Positions 48,611 through 60,005 of a stretch of DNA of 64,000 nucleotides are shown here, piece by piece. This stretch comes from Moniliophthora roreri. Taxonomy: Eukaryota; Basidiomycota; Agaricomycetes; Agaricales; Marasmiaceae. Where the stretch lies: NCBI GenBank assembly GCA_001466705.2, contig LATX02000013.1:310001-374000 (forward strand), given 5' to 3'. Under the pieces are notes generated by a model. That model saw nothing but the letters and a program-made list of their open reading frames with translations. It did not search any database and had not been told where the DNA came from. Position 1 is the first letter of the stretch. Each line of letters opens with the position of its first letter. A program made the translations under genes and the position numbers.

Positions 48611-50725
48611 ATGCAGCAGACCGGTGAATGGATCGGGCAACAGCTGAACATTTTCCTTGACCAATCAGCCATCGTCGACAGACAAGAAACTCTTCAAACC
48701 CTACTCCGTAGCCAAGTGATCCAGCTCACCAGCTCACCTATCACATTCGGCATTCTGCTGCCTGTAACATCCCGCGGCTCCAGTCACCCATCTGACTGCC
48801 TGCACAATTTGTCACAGTTCACAAGCTCGCTGCTCCGCACCACACATAGAGATACGCGACGGACTCTATGCGGTCAGATTTACAAGGTTGTTGCATTTCT
48901 GGGCATAGACCATGACGACCAATTCTTACTGGCTTCAGAGGGTGCAAAGCACTGCCGGGCCGAAGTTATATTGCATGCAGGAGGGATTCAGGACGTGCGC
49001 ACTGTTATCTGTGAGGAGCCCAGGGGACATGTTTGCGCTATCTGGAGGAAGCTCGCAGAAAAGGCTTGGAATGAGGGGTGCGATTACACGGTTCTGATGG
49101 GAGATGATGTCGTCCTTCGCGACGATAATTGGATGAGTGCAGCGCACAAAGAGTTCACTGACATTGCGGCCTCGAGAAACCTGCCACACGGCTTTGGATG
49201 TGTCGCTTTCACGGATATATCGTTCCCAGGAATGCCGACATTCCCTATCCTTCATCGCACCCATTTGGACATCTTCAAGGGTAAAGTCGTCCCCGACATT
49301 TTCATCAACCAGGATGGTGATCCTTTCTTATTTCAACTGTATCGACGATTCGGTTGCTCCACCATGTTTTCTTCGACACTTTCTAATGGTATAGGCGGGG
49401 AAGGTGCCGCCCGCTACGAAAAGTTGCATGCCAAAGAGTGGACTTTTGAACCGCTTGATGATGCCACTTCCGAAGCGCAAAAATGGCTTGCAGACAACCA
49501 TCCCGAATCAACTATCCCTGGAAATACTGGCGAAAGATCATTGTCGAAGCCAGATGCCTCTCGGAAAATCACCATCGACGTAGTCATTCCGTGTTACCGT
49601 GTTCTCGTCCCCATTCTTGAGACGATTCTCAACCTGAAATCCTCCCCATCTTGCGAAGTCATGTTTATCGTCATCATCGACAACCCATCCTCTCCAGATA
49701 TTGCTACATTGAAGGGAATGTTTGAGCATCGTCCGGATATTCGGATTAGGGTTAATGAGGTGAACATGGGAGCGTCAGAGTCGAGAAACAGAGGTGTTAG
49801 GGAGTCTGCCGCAGATTGGGTACACTTCCTGGATGATGACATTCAGCCACGTCCGGATCTGCTGTTTGAAGCGGAGAAAGTAATTCGGAAACATCCGGAT
49901 GCTGCAGGGTTTGTTGGAAACGCCCTGTTTCCCGTGGCCAATACCGTCTTCACGATGGCCGTTCATCTCGCTGGAGTTACCTATTTTTGGGATATCGCAA
50001 ACAAGATTGACACTGATCTCCCCTGGGGAGTTACGGCCAATCTTATCACTCGCCGGTTGAAAGATGGGATCGAATACGACAGAATCTTCCCTAAGACTGG
50101 CGGTGGTGAAGACATCGACTACTGTCGGAAGAAACGCGGATATTCCTTGCAACATAGACGGGAAGCATTCTTCGCTGCGCCGGAAGTAGTAGTCACTCAT
50201 CCGTGGTGGAACGAAGGCAAGAGATCCTACTGGCGTTTTTACATGTGGTCAGTCGGAGATGGGGCGCTCATCAAACTGTATCCTGAGCACTCGTACCGCG
50301 ATCATACACCTAATAGCGCTGAATTGATTCTGCTCTGCATACTTGGTGCGGCAGGTGCTATAGTGACTCGCCACTTGTCCCCGATCTTCTTTGTCAAGGC
50401 CCTCGCCGCCACCGTACTTGCCAACGTCATTCACGACTGCTACAGGCATCTATGGCGCAATCCTGACCGTATCCAGAACATGAAGTCAACGATAATGGGT
50501 ATTTGGTGGGTCATTGCAGTCATTGAGAGTTCCTTTATCAGGATGTTCAGTGAGATAGGACGGCTTAGAGGCCTTCTTGGGCGTAGAGAATGGATGCAAA
50601 CAGGAAAGCGATTTGATTGGTTTGCAGGACGATGGGGAGATGGACCAATGAATGAGGAACGACTCAACGGTAAACAACGTTTTGGGCTCGCGGCCTTTCT
50701 CTTTTTACTAATCTCAATTCTGTAA
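48611..50725 (+). CDS. Two-domain GT-A/GT2 glycosyltransferase with membrane tail, probably fused to the epimerase
   Basis: An intronless frame of 704 codons from the ATG at 48611; the frame is open upstream and contains the end of the epimerase fold. The first domain (residues about 45-280) has GT-A-like features: FGILLPVTSRG, VVAFLGIDHDD, CDYTVLMGDDVVLRDDNWM and FINQDGDPFLFQLYRRFGCS. The second (about 320-560) is a GT2 domain: IDVVIPCYRVLVPILETILN, NEVNMGASESRNRGV, the DxD-like HFLDDDIQPRPDLL, WGVTANLITRR and GGGEDIDYCRKKRGYSL. Two or three hydrophobic segments follow (LILLCILGAAGAIV, PIFFVKALAATVLANVI, TIMGIWWVIAVIESSFI), then a short tail ending LLISIL. It probably works at the Golgi or plasma membrane. 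Donor and acceptor are unknown. Confidence 0.85.
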   Translation: MQQTGEWIGQQLNIFLDQSAIVDRQETLQTLLRSQVIQLTSSPITFGILLPVTSRGSSHPSDCLHNLSQFTSSLLRTTHRDTRRTLCGQIYKVVAFLGIDHDDQFLLASEGAKHCRAEVILHAGGIQDVRTVICEEPRGHVCAIWRKLAEKAWNEGCDYTVLMGDDVVLRDDNWMSAAHKEFTDIAASRNLPHGFGCVAFTDISFPGMPTFPILHRTHLDIFKGKVVPDIFINQDGDPFLFQLYRRFGCSTMFSSTLSNGIGGEGAARYEKLHAKEWTFEPLDDATSEAQKWLADNHPESTIPGNTGERSLSKPDASRKITIDVVIPCYRVLVPILETILNLKSSPSCEVMFIVIIDNPSSPDIATLKGMFEHRPDIRIRVNEVNMGASESRNRGVRESAADWVHFLDDDIQPRPDLLFEAEKVIRKHPDAAGFVGNALFPVANTVFTMAVHLAGVTYFWDIANKIDTDLPWGVTANLITRRLKDGIEYDRIFPKTGGGEDIDYCRKKRGYSLQHRREAFFAAPEVVVTHPWWNEGKRSYWRFYMWSVGDGALIKLYPEHSYRDHTPNSAELILLCILGAAGAIVTRHLSPIFFVKALAATVLANVIHDCYRHLWRNPDRIQNMKSTIMGIWWVIAVIESSFIRMFSEIGRLRGLLGRREWMQTGKRFDWFAGRWGDGPMNEERLNGKQRFGLAAFLFLLISIL

Positions 50726-50818
50726 ATTGGATAACACACCTATATTTCAAGGCAATTCCTGTACGAATATTATAGAACCGATCTCTTTTCGTGAATGACT
50801 ATCCGAAGACAGGCTGCT

Positions 50819-52403
50819 TTAGCACAAGTAATTGTAATCGATCCAACTAGGATGCTCGCGGAAAACGGTGTCAATCGTAAAGTTAGCCGCCTCTTTAGCG
50901 TCCAGGATATGTGACTTTGGATGTCTAGCGCTAGTATCTCCACCCGGGCCTACGGAACTTTAATTAGAAACGGTGAAACGTAGATAAGACAGTACAGACC
51001 GGTCGAGTTGAACTCGGCATAGAAAGTGGTGTTGAGGATCTCGGACCTAACACCCTTTGTATTAGAATAGCACGACAAAGATAGGTCATCCATACTGATC
51101 TGTGAAAGCCTTCCATCCTGCGGGCTGTATCACATCCTCCATAAAGACGCTCAAGTAAACGGTAGTAGCCAGATCATTCCATGGTCGCCCTACTTCGTCT
51201 TAGAAGACAGAACACATTATATTAAATATCTCCTTACCGAGGAAACACTTTTTCGTGATGTCAGTGGTAGAATTGGCATCGGGAGACTGATTGGAAATGT
51301 TAGAAACACCTGTTTCACAGAATACATCAAGACTCACTCGAATTATCCGCGAATCCGCGATGTACGCCCCATACCGGTTCCCGGGGGCATCAGTCAAGTT
51401 GGTCCCCTTCCAGGCGACTATCCCACCACCGCATGCGCGATTTGCGAGTATGATATTTTGGAACCATGCAGTTCCGAACCCGAACAAATCTGGTGGCCGC
51501 AGAGCATGACTAGAGGGGCGTCTTCGTATGGAGAGAACTCACAGTCTGTCTGGCCAAAGATTACACTATCTACCACGTAGGTACTAGCGTTCCTTCCCGT
51601 GTACCACGTATCTTGATAGCTGGAGAATGAGCAGCCATAGAAAGACGCATTTGCATACGAAATATCTGTTGCGAGCGCTTGTGATATAGAGAAGTTGGCC
51701 TGTTCCGCATATTATTAGCATGCAGGTCATTCTTAAAGCCAACTTGAACAACCGCCCGGTTTTGAAAGTCAATATTATACGCTTTGAAGTCAATGTTGCC
51801 AAAGGAAGGTTGTATCGGTGCACCCGTTGGTCCTGATCCAATCAGCGCGCCAGCGCGGTTCGGGGCTACAGTGAGAACAGCTGAATCCGCATCATCCATG
51901 CCTGGCTTGACGTAGTTCGAGGCAAAAATTTGGACCAGATTTGGAACAGAAGCACTGGCGAATGGCCGATCAACAGCCTTTGCATATTTCTCTGAAACTT
52001 GTCCCTGACGAACACTCGTGATCAGCGGACAATAGAAAGATGAGCAATGCAGGCATACCAGAAGGGTGAGAGGCCCTGAACGAGTCACGTTCACCGTTTC
52101 TTGATATTGGCCCTCAGTGATGAGAATGATAGCTTCACCTTCGTCTGGCCTGTCCAAACGCAATATCAGTGTCAAGTTGAATCGGGTAAGAATTTACACG
52201 GACAATGATGAGATAGCTTTTTGTACGGTAGAAAAGCTGGTCTTCGAATCGCTTGCATTCTTTGATACCAAAATAGTTCCGTGTGGACAACCAGTCAGAG
52301 GAGACACGGAAGGCGGCTTCTGCAGCTGACAAGGTAGGTATTTAGGAGAAAGCGCGACGGCATACCAGAAGTGAAAAAAGAGTGCGAAGGTTGCAATGAG
52401 CAT
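50819..52403 (-). CDS. Secreted pectin methylesterase (CE8)
   Basis: The start ATG at 52403 gives the signal peptide MLIATFALFFHFWYAVALS. The CE8 beta-helix blocks appear in order across short introns: SFSTVQKAISSL, ILITEGQYQETVNVTRSGPL, PSFGNIDFKAYNIDFQNR, ANFSISQAL, FYGCSFSSYQDTWYTGR (catalytic Gln-Asp), FGQTDY-LFGFGTAWF (catalytic Asp, GxxDFIFG motif) and FLG-RPWNDLATTVYL (LGRPW). The product ends SWIDYNYLC, stop TAA at 50819. There are about seven introns; one donor appears to be GTCCGT. It removes methyl esters from pectin in the plant cell wall, so the fungus probably meets plant litter or living plant tissue. Neighbouring genes are unrelated. Confidence 0.9.
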
Positions 52404-53016
52404 GGCTCGGATGGACAGAAATGTCAGAATTCACAACACACATCGTTGCTCTTAAATAGAGCACCGTAGGCCTGTGACATGCCCCTGCCAGAACGAACAA
52501 GCAGGGGCGTGCGGAACTGTGTTTAAATTGGCGTGAGACCTGCTTGCATTGGTAGGAGACCCGCAAGCTTGCTCGTCACCAGGGGTCAGTTACAGGTCTA
52601 CAACCGCTTTCTAAGGGCCCTCGGAGCAACCTCGGAGAACTGGAGAAGTCACGTTCTATCACGTTCCTCGCCTCATCCTCCCACAGAATGCTCTGCTGAA
52701 TATTATTGAAGAATTATGCAGTGTACTTATACAGTGTCGTTTATACCGGATCGCATACCTTCAACATGCACCTGAGGTTAAAATCACTGAGTCCAAAAAT
52801 TTCGTGGTCGGAGAACTCCAAGAACCGCAAAACCGCAACATATGGACTATTCTTTAACTTCGATGTTGGATGCGCGTGACACTGAGCTCGAGAGGGCGGT
52901 CCGCTTGCAACCAGGCGCGGTCCGTGCCATTCCTTGTAGTGTTCGATACAGGCGATAACCGCAACCTTGCAGCCCCTAACGGTGGTTGCAGCTGGTTGCA
53001 GCCGTGGGTGCAAACT

Positions 53017-53052
53017 CCCCAGGAACGGGGGATGTTGCGTTCGGCCTTTGTC
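53017..53052 (+). repeat. Left arm of inverted repeat
   Basis: Begins ccccaggaacgggg and continues through atgttgcgttcg to cctttgtc. It matches the reverse complement of 53704-53738 with one single-base indel and two substitutions. The arms are about 650 bases apart. No transposase lies between. Confidence 0.7.
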
Positions 53053-53703
53053 AAGACCACGTGCCTGCCCAGTGATCTACTTACCAGAATATACGACATA
53101 TTTCACATACGAGTATGTTATCTGGTGCATCTGGTGCTTTCAATTCAGTATGTACTACATTCTAATTTATTTCGTGATCTCTGTTATAGAAACTGCAAAT
53201 GTCCACCTGTAGTGGCTTGAGTATTGAAGCTAGCTGAAGAGCCAGGCTGTCAACAGCTGCTATAATTCCTTCCTGTCGAGATCAACGAGGAGCTGAAGTC
53301 AGATCAGACGCACCCTCCAGCTCTCCTCATACATTTCCCAACATAGATGATCCTGATTACACATTTTAATCTTTTCACGCTTCACGGAAGCAGACTCGGG
53401 TGTTCTATCAGGAGCCTGGAGTAAAGGTGATCTCATGAGTGTTTCAGATGTACTCGGAAGGGTTCTCGCAGAGGAACGACTCAACGAGGGTGTATATGAT
53501 CAAAGCCGTGGAGGAGGCCATCGTGCCTATGTAATCCAAGGTTGTTGAGGGGTGATAGGTGACACATTTATGTGCATCTCACGAGGATGAGAGCATGATT
53601 GAGGTATATCATTGTATGAGACGCGAGGGGAATACGCGCGGCTATGAACGTGACCGTGAAGGCGATGAAAAGCTGTGTTGCGTGTTGCGTGTTGCGTGTG
53701 CTC

Positions 53704-53738
53704 GGCAAAGGTCGAACGCAACATCCCCGTTCCTGGGG
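53704..53738 (-). repeat. Right arm of inverted repeat
   Basis: Partner of 53017-53052. It adjoins a short GTGTTGC tandem array (53674-53699). The pair could be termini of a non-autonomous DNA element or two opposed copies of a small dispersed repeat; no target duplication was identified. Confidence 0.65.
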
Positions 53739-54297
53739 CATCCACTTTAAGTTAGCAGGATAAGCGAGTACATATATGGCATCCTAGCCATGAGGAAAAA
53801 CTGAAGTGATCGATCGTGGGAATGCACTCAGTGCGACTTTGTCCTTCACCGAAGCAGCAATCTCTGTGTCTGCGTCTACTTCTTCAATTCGCTATTTAGA
53901 AGCAAATCACTGGAAGCATCATATAGACAATGGAGTCAGTCCCTCGCTAGCCTAGGTTAGTGCTTCAATGCCTCTTCAGTGAATATGCGAGTAAATACGC
54001 GAATCTGACGAACGTTTCACGAAGCAGATTGGTACAGCGCCGCGACCGCACTCTGCTGTGAGAAAAGACGATGGGGTCTCAAAAGTTTAAAAATGGACCT
54101 ACCATACAGGACAATTCCTTCCCAGCCAAGGATGATGGTGACTATAAAGTCCATGAGGGACAAAGTTAGACCTTTAAGTGCGGTATGTGTCGAGTCGTCT
54201 CGTAGTATATATGGACGCTGATGCAGGTTATTTAGCCTTTTCAATTTCAAAATCGACTGAACTCATTCAACCATCTCGCCTCCGTGCTTGTCTACCT

Positions 54298-56991
54298 ATG
54301 ATCCATCTCAAGCCCTTTGGGATTGCGCTTCTGACGGCCATTGTACTCCTCGCATCTGAGCTGATCCATGCATCGTTACAAGATGACATACTTGCCGCTC
54401 TTGAGCAAATGCACGACTGCGACTCGTGCCGGAATGTCCTGGTGGAGATGCAGAAACTCGCTAACATGGGTGACGATCCGTTTGTGACTGGGTTTATTGG
54501 GCTTTGCGACGAGCTCAAGGTGAGTGATATTGGTCTTCGTTATGAACCTCTAGCTCACCTCATCGGGTAGCTTGCTGATCCCGATGTTTGCAATGGCACC
54601 CTCGCTGGAAGTGGACCTATCATCGCTCACGACCTCCGCCAAATCAATGTCACATCTGGTAAAGCAGCGGGAGGACTGTGTAACGCGCTCTTTGGATTCT
54701 GCTCCACCAATATGTCAATACCGTTTGAATTTCCGCTGCCACCGCTCCCTGTTTGGAAACCGAACGCAAGGCAGAATACCTGTAGCCGCAAAAGAAGGAA
54801 GCCTTTCCAAGTTGTTCATATAAGTGACGTCCACATCGATAGAGAGTATACGGTGCGCTATCTCTGAACCTCTTGAGCGTGTCCGTTGAATCTGATAGGC
54901 CTGCAGCTCGGCTCTGAGGCTAATTGTACGAAGCCCTTGTGCTGCCGGAACTTCGCAGACCAAATCGGCCAACCCATTTCCGTTCCAGCACCGCCTAACG
55001 GGAATGCTAAATGTGATACGCCGGTTTCCCTTGCGGACTCGATGCTCGAGGCGATTGATGCACTTAATCCAAAGTTTTTGATTTTTACGGGAGATGTGGT
55101 CGAAGGTATAGTATGATTTACAGAACCAGATGCATCACCTCGACCTCAGTGATATGTTTACAGGTGCAACCTGGCTGGTGAATCAAACGTCAGTCGTAAT
55201 CTATATTTCACTTTTACGGGAATTCAGCTTTTCCGTACTCCAGCTCCGTCACTCGCGATCTAGAAGGCTTTAATTCTCAACTGCTTGCAAAAGTCAGATC
55301 ACCTGTGTATCTTGCTCTTGGTCAGTCGGCCAGTGTCCTTTGTACAATCTATGTGCTAAATGATTCGCCACAGGAAACCAGTACGCACTACAATCATATA
55401 ATCCCGCCAAACACTAAGATATTTCATGCAGTGATTCAGCTCCAGTGAACGCCTTTGCACGAGCAACTTCCATGACAGCGAACGACTCGCAGTGGGTCTT
55501 TGATACGCAAAGCCTCGGGTGGAGTGTACATCTGCGTCTATTCTTGCTTTCCCAATTCTAATTTACATGACCGAACAGGTATGGATAGGCGACGAAGCTA
55601 GTCAGCAAGTTAGACATCATTCCGGAAGTTATTCCTCGGTGGTACCCGGCACGAACCTCAGGTCAGTGACAAAGTGTTATGCACTATTTTGACTCATTAC
55701 AGCCGCTTAGAATCTTATCGGTCAACACACAATACTGGTACAAGCAAAACTTCTGGCTGTACGACAGCGATGACTTTCAGTGCGTATTGCTGTTGCCTTA
55801 CGTTCTCAGTATTTCATATACCAGTATTCAGGCCGGATCCCAATGGGGTATTATCCTTCATCGCAGAACAACTTCAGTTGGCGGAACAAGCTAGTCAGAA
55901 AGTCTGGGTAATCGGTCATATTCCCCCTGGAAAGGAGGACACCGTGGAGGATCAGGTACGCCTATTGCCCTAGAATAATTCAAACAGTGCTGAGTCGCAA
56001 CAAAAGTCGAATTACTATGACCAAATCCTTCAGCGATACAAGGACACCATCGCTGGCCACTTCTTTGGACACAGTCACAGGGTACTACACATGATGATCC
56101 CCTGACGCGTTGACAATACTGACGACTTGTCCAAGGACGAATTTCGCATCGCCTATTCTAACTACAGCAATCCGACTGCCGAGAATGCTATTAGTGCTCT
56201 CTCAGTTGTAAGTTCCTATGCCTACCTTGTTCTAAGACAGACCGCACAATAACTCGCCGGTACAGGGGCCCGCCTTGACTCCTACCAGTACGCCTATCTT
56301 TCCGAAGCTTTGCAACTTTAGCCGTTACTGATACTAGCGATTTAGGCGGAAATCCTGCGTTCAAGGTATATGACGTAGATCCGGACACTTTTGGGCTGGT
56401 CGATATGCGCGTGGTCTTCAGTAAGCTACCCAGAAATGCATGGCTTGAGTGACGAGGTACTCATCGACCTCTTGGCAGCAAATACCTCCGACCCGCAGTT
56501 CCAGTCACAGCGTAAGTAGCTCACTAGGCTATGCCCGCCTCAACGTCCCTAATATTTCATCTCCGAAGCGGTATGGCGTCAACTCTACAGTGCCCGGGAG
56601 ATTTATGGTCCACTCGTAAATCTGTCTTCTTCGTCCGAGCTCGCACCGGCGTTTTGGCACGAGTTATCTCAGGTCTTTGAGAAAAACGAAACTGCTTTCC
56701 AACTTTACAACACGCTACAGTCGCGGGGAGGTGCAGTCCGCAAGTGCGATGAAACCTGCAAGAACATAACGATATGTGATCTAAGAGCATTTAGGTCTGA
56801 AAACAACTGCGTAAGTGGATATACTTTGGTGCACGTTTGAAAGTTGATTTGTTCCGTAGGATTCGCCTTCTCAAGGAATTTCGCTTGGGAAGAGGAAAGA
56901 GAATGATCCGCCGACCCTGCGATCCGAGTCGGAGTCTTGCGAAGGTTTCAACATCGTCTCACTGATGACGCTCTTACGACAGAGCCTCTGA
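54298..56991 (+). CDS. Acid sphingomyelinase-like phosphodiesterase (saposin-B plus metallophosphatase)
   Basis: The ATG at 54298 gives MIHLKPFGIALLTAIVLLAS, a signal peptide. A saposin-B-like segment follows with CDSCRNVLVEMQKLA and FIGLCDELK. The calcineurin-like metallophosphatase core then appears across many short introns: VVHISDVHIDREYT (metal Asp and His), CCR, FLIFTGDVVEG, LALGNHD and GHFFGHSHR (last metal His). Later exons read VYDVDPDTFGLVDMRVVF and YSAREIYGPLVNLSSSSELA, and the product ends LMTLLRQSL, stop TGA at 56989. About 15 introns are seen; estimated length is 640-680 residues, like other fungal secreted sphingomyelinases. It would cleave the phosphodiester of sphingomyelin-type lipids outside the cell or in the vacuole. 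The natural fungal substrate is uncertain. Confidence 0.9.
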
Positions 56992-57381
56992 TCAACCGTG
57001 TAACTACCTCTAAACTTTATAGTTCATTTGACTGCACCAAACTTTCATAATGTTTATCATGGCATGTATGGTAAACAAAAAGTAAGATACGATTACACTA
57101 TGTGATTGTTATCTACAATAAAAGGCCGAGGCGATTCAAGAGTGCTACAGGGATCCGAAAAGTTTAGTCCGTAAGTACACTGAAATACATTAAGAACGAG
57201 AGTTGCAGAGTTGGACAGCTGACTAGCAGCCGGGAAATCAATCCAAAAAGTATGTCGTTTCGACGAACTGACGTCGACATCCAATCTTCACATCAAGCGC
57301 TCCCTCGGACCCACAAGTCGGATCCATATCTCTCCAGGACGACTATCGAATAGGACGATCAGAAATGGTCTTTTCCGACGA

Positions 57382-60005
57382 TCAAACGGGAACTTGCCTC
57401 TTGTCCCTTAAAATCCGCCATACCATCTTCTCACACCCGTCCTTCTGTTTTCGCGATGACGTTGTCTTCTTTGGGAATGTACCCAGCCCACATCGCTCTT
57501 TCAAGTCTTCCAAACTTTCATTCGAGCCGTCAGTCTCGATGATCACAGCGCCATACCACGATGGATGGACCGTATGATGTCCGTTCGGCGTAGTTATGGG
57601 AATTGCCCCTGAACCTGACATACTTGTTATGGAAGAAGCTGATCGCTTGGTTTGCAGCGTGTTTGGCCTTGATGGTGGCGGTCGAATCATAAATGTAGAA
57701 CGATGAACCCACTTGACGGCATTCTGCAGTTGACCTTGTGGTCTATGTCGTGAAATGAAGCATTAGCCGTGGGGAGTGACGACAATAAAAGAGGCCAGAC
57801 TCACGTTCCAACCACCAATCGGTCTTGCATTAGCTGCAAGTTCCTCATAATCTCATGTTTCCATGGAGTGACGTCTATCCTAACGATAGGATCCATGTGC
57901 AAAGGGCCAGTCGAGATGATGCGATGGAAGTAGGACGGAGGCAGGGCGAGACTGGGGATATGTTTCGGAATATCTCCCGCGGAGGAATAAGTGTAATCTA
58001 AATCCTAATGTAGAAACGACCATAAGTTCAAGGCGCGGACATGACAAAAGAGGAAAAACTTACGAGGAGATACCATCCGTCCCAAATCATCTTTCCGATA
58101 TTACTTGCTTCTTCACCTAGGGCAACATCCCACACAACGTCACCTAGCCTCATTGCATGAGTTAGGCTAGCACGTTTGAGTTCAGCTTCGCATTCCAAAA
58201 TGCTGGCATCTGAGAGCCACTCTCCTTGAGGGGAAGGTACAAAGACCCGCAACAAAGCTGCCCGACCACGGCGGTATAGGGGTGAAGAGAAGTTCGACTT
58301 TGATGGCTTGGTACCTTGAGGGACCGATGCGGAAGTCCCGCTTAGGAAAGAAGCAGTGGAAGACGGATGACTGTTCAAATGATGGGAGCATTGTGAGGAC
58401 CCTCGCGATGACGAAGCGCTGAACGAGCAAGACGCGTCTGAGGACTTGTCGTCATTTATGCTATCAAGCATCTCAGCTTGAGCCCGAAGTCGGAGAACGA
58501 CGCGGTTATACGCTCTCGTCGCCCTCGCAAGCCACTGAAAAGCATCATTGACTTCTTGGTTTTGTTCAGTCACGGGAAGTGATTGGAACATGAGGTACTG
58601 TTCAGCGACTCGGGCATAGTCGCGTAATGGAATGGAAGACGACTGAATATAATGCTCCAAATCCTGATAATATATCAGCGTCGGTAATAAGAACGATCCA
58701 ACGGAAATGACAACTCACCGAAAGAGATAACATAATAGGCTCTGGTTCCCGCCAAATCCACCGAGAATATCCGATATTGGCCAGATACCTCTCAAATACC
58801 TCTTCCCTCAACAGCTCATTGCACGATACCATTAGACGAACTTCATGGGACGCCCCGAGTAAGTTGTACCAGTCCTCGAAAGGAAGATACTGCAACAAGG
58901 TTGCCAAGCGATCGGGGTCTGACAGGAAGAGGACGAGTGAGAACTTGGATGTCGGCTGTCGTTGATCCTGAAAGAAACTTGACGCTCTATCCCGCGTGCC
59001 TGCAGGGCCATCCAAGGAGGTCTTGCCTAGAAGCTGGCTTAGCCTCTTGGTCTGGGTATTGTGCTCGGGTGAGGGGAGAGCGGACGCAGACGAAGGCGCA
59101 GGACGTAATGCAGCTTTGGTGCTAGAACCAGCAGCAGCAACATCTAGACCTGGAGGGCGAGTTGGAAGTTGAGAATGAACGCTGCTCCGGAGCTGTTGTT
59201 TTCTCGCAGAGTCGACTTCATCAATCGTTTTCAACTCCCTTCTGCCCTTCATGATGTTGTCCCTCTCATTAATGAATGCTGCACTACGCGTGTGTATCAG
59301 ACTCCGTGAACTAGAAGACGAAGTCGATCGACTCTTGGTTAGGTACAGGCCAGAAGGTGCAGCGTCGCCAGGAGACAATGCTTCTCCAGAGGTAGAAGAC
59401 TGTCTCGAGCTAGATGCCAAGGTACTTCGCGAGGAAGACTTGGTTGGTATCCTGACAGTCTGACGCGGCACAGTCGTTTCGCCAACATGCTGGGTGCGTG
59501 GAAGAGCGTGTTGCTTCAATGCGGGAGTGGTGAATGACGATGTCGAAAGTGGTCGAGCTTTCTCAGGGAGATTTTGGGTTTGTGGCCTTTCGACTGCACC
59601 CGCATGAGGTTTTGGAAGGTGTCGTCGAGTCGTCGAGACCGTGGGATAGACCCTACTCCCAGGCGCGAAATGCGCGACCTGATTCTTGGAGAGGGCGTAC
59701 AGGTTATCTTCGGACAATAATGCTGCTGGAGAGACCACAGGAACCCTTGAGTGAGACCGTGTTGACTTGCGCTCGTCCTGGTATTGCGAGGAATTACGCG
59801 AAAGCTTGGTTTTCGCGTGGTCTTCGTGAGGCTGACCGTCGCCCGTTCTCGAGTTGAAGTGGATGCGATGCCGTTGTGTAGAAGAGGAACAAGGAGCTTG
59901 GGACATGGATGTTCGTTGCTGGGAAACGGTGGATTTATTCTCCTTCAATCCATGAGAAATTGAAGGTTGAAATGAGGCCGCTAAGGGGCTATTAGAAGCA
60001 CCCAT
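57382..60005 (-). CDS. F-box-like protein with Ser/Thr-rich N-terminus and possible N-myristoylation site
   Basis: The start ATG at 60005 gives MGASNSPLAASFQPS. Gly2 and Ser6 fit the N-myristoylation consensus. About 330 residues of Ser/Thr/Arg-rich low-complexity sequence follow. An F-box-like helical region then reads LATLLQYLPFEDWYNLLGAS, ELLREEVFERYL and GYSRWIW. An intron joins to DLEHYIQSSSIPLRDYARVA and a conserved domain with AAFQ/NDAFQWLARATRAYNRVVLRLR, a second Ser-rich spacer and SLTHAMRLGDVVWDVALGEE. The C-terminus reads HTVHPSWYGAVIIETDGSNE and ends RDKRQVPV, stop at 57382. Length is roughly 800 residues. It is probably a conserved basidiomycete protein without known function; a role as an SCF adaptor is only suggested by the F-box-like part. 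Confidence 0.75.

Larger units (their letters stand above)
52404..54297. other. Intergenic with inverted repeat pair, no gene recognised
   Basis: Nearly 1.9 kb upstream of both the pectinesterase (minus) and the sphingomyelinase-like gene (plus). It contains the 35-base inverted repeat listed separately, a GTGTTGC tandem at 53674-53699 and several short frames with no family match. Confidence 0.45.

Noticed and set aside
48562..48616. A 55-nt intron as the sole explanation of the epimerase-GT junction
   Set aside because: It is phase-compatible, but the donor is weak and it would delete conserved epimerase residues. I keep it as an alternative, not as the main call.
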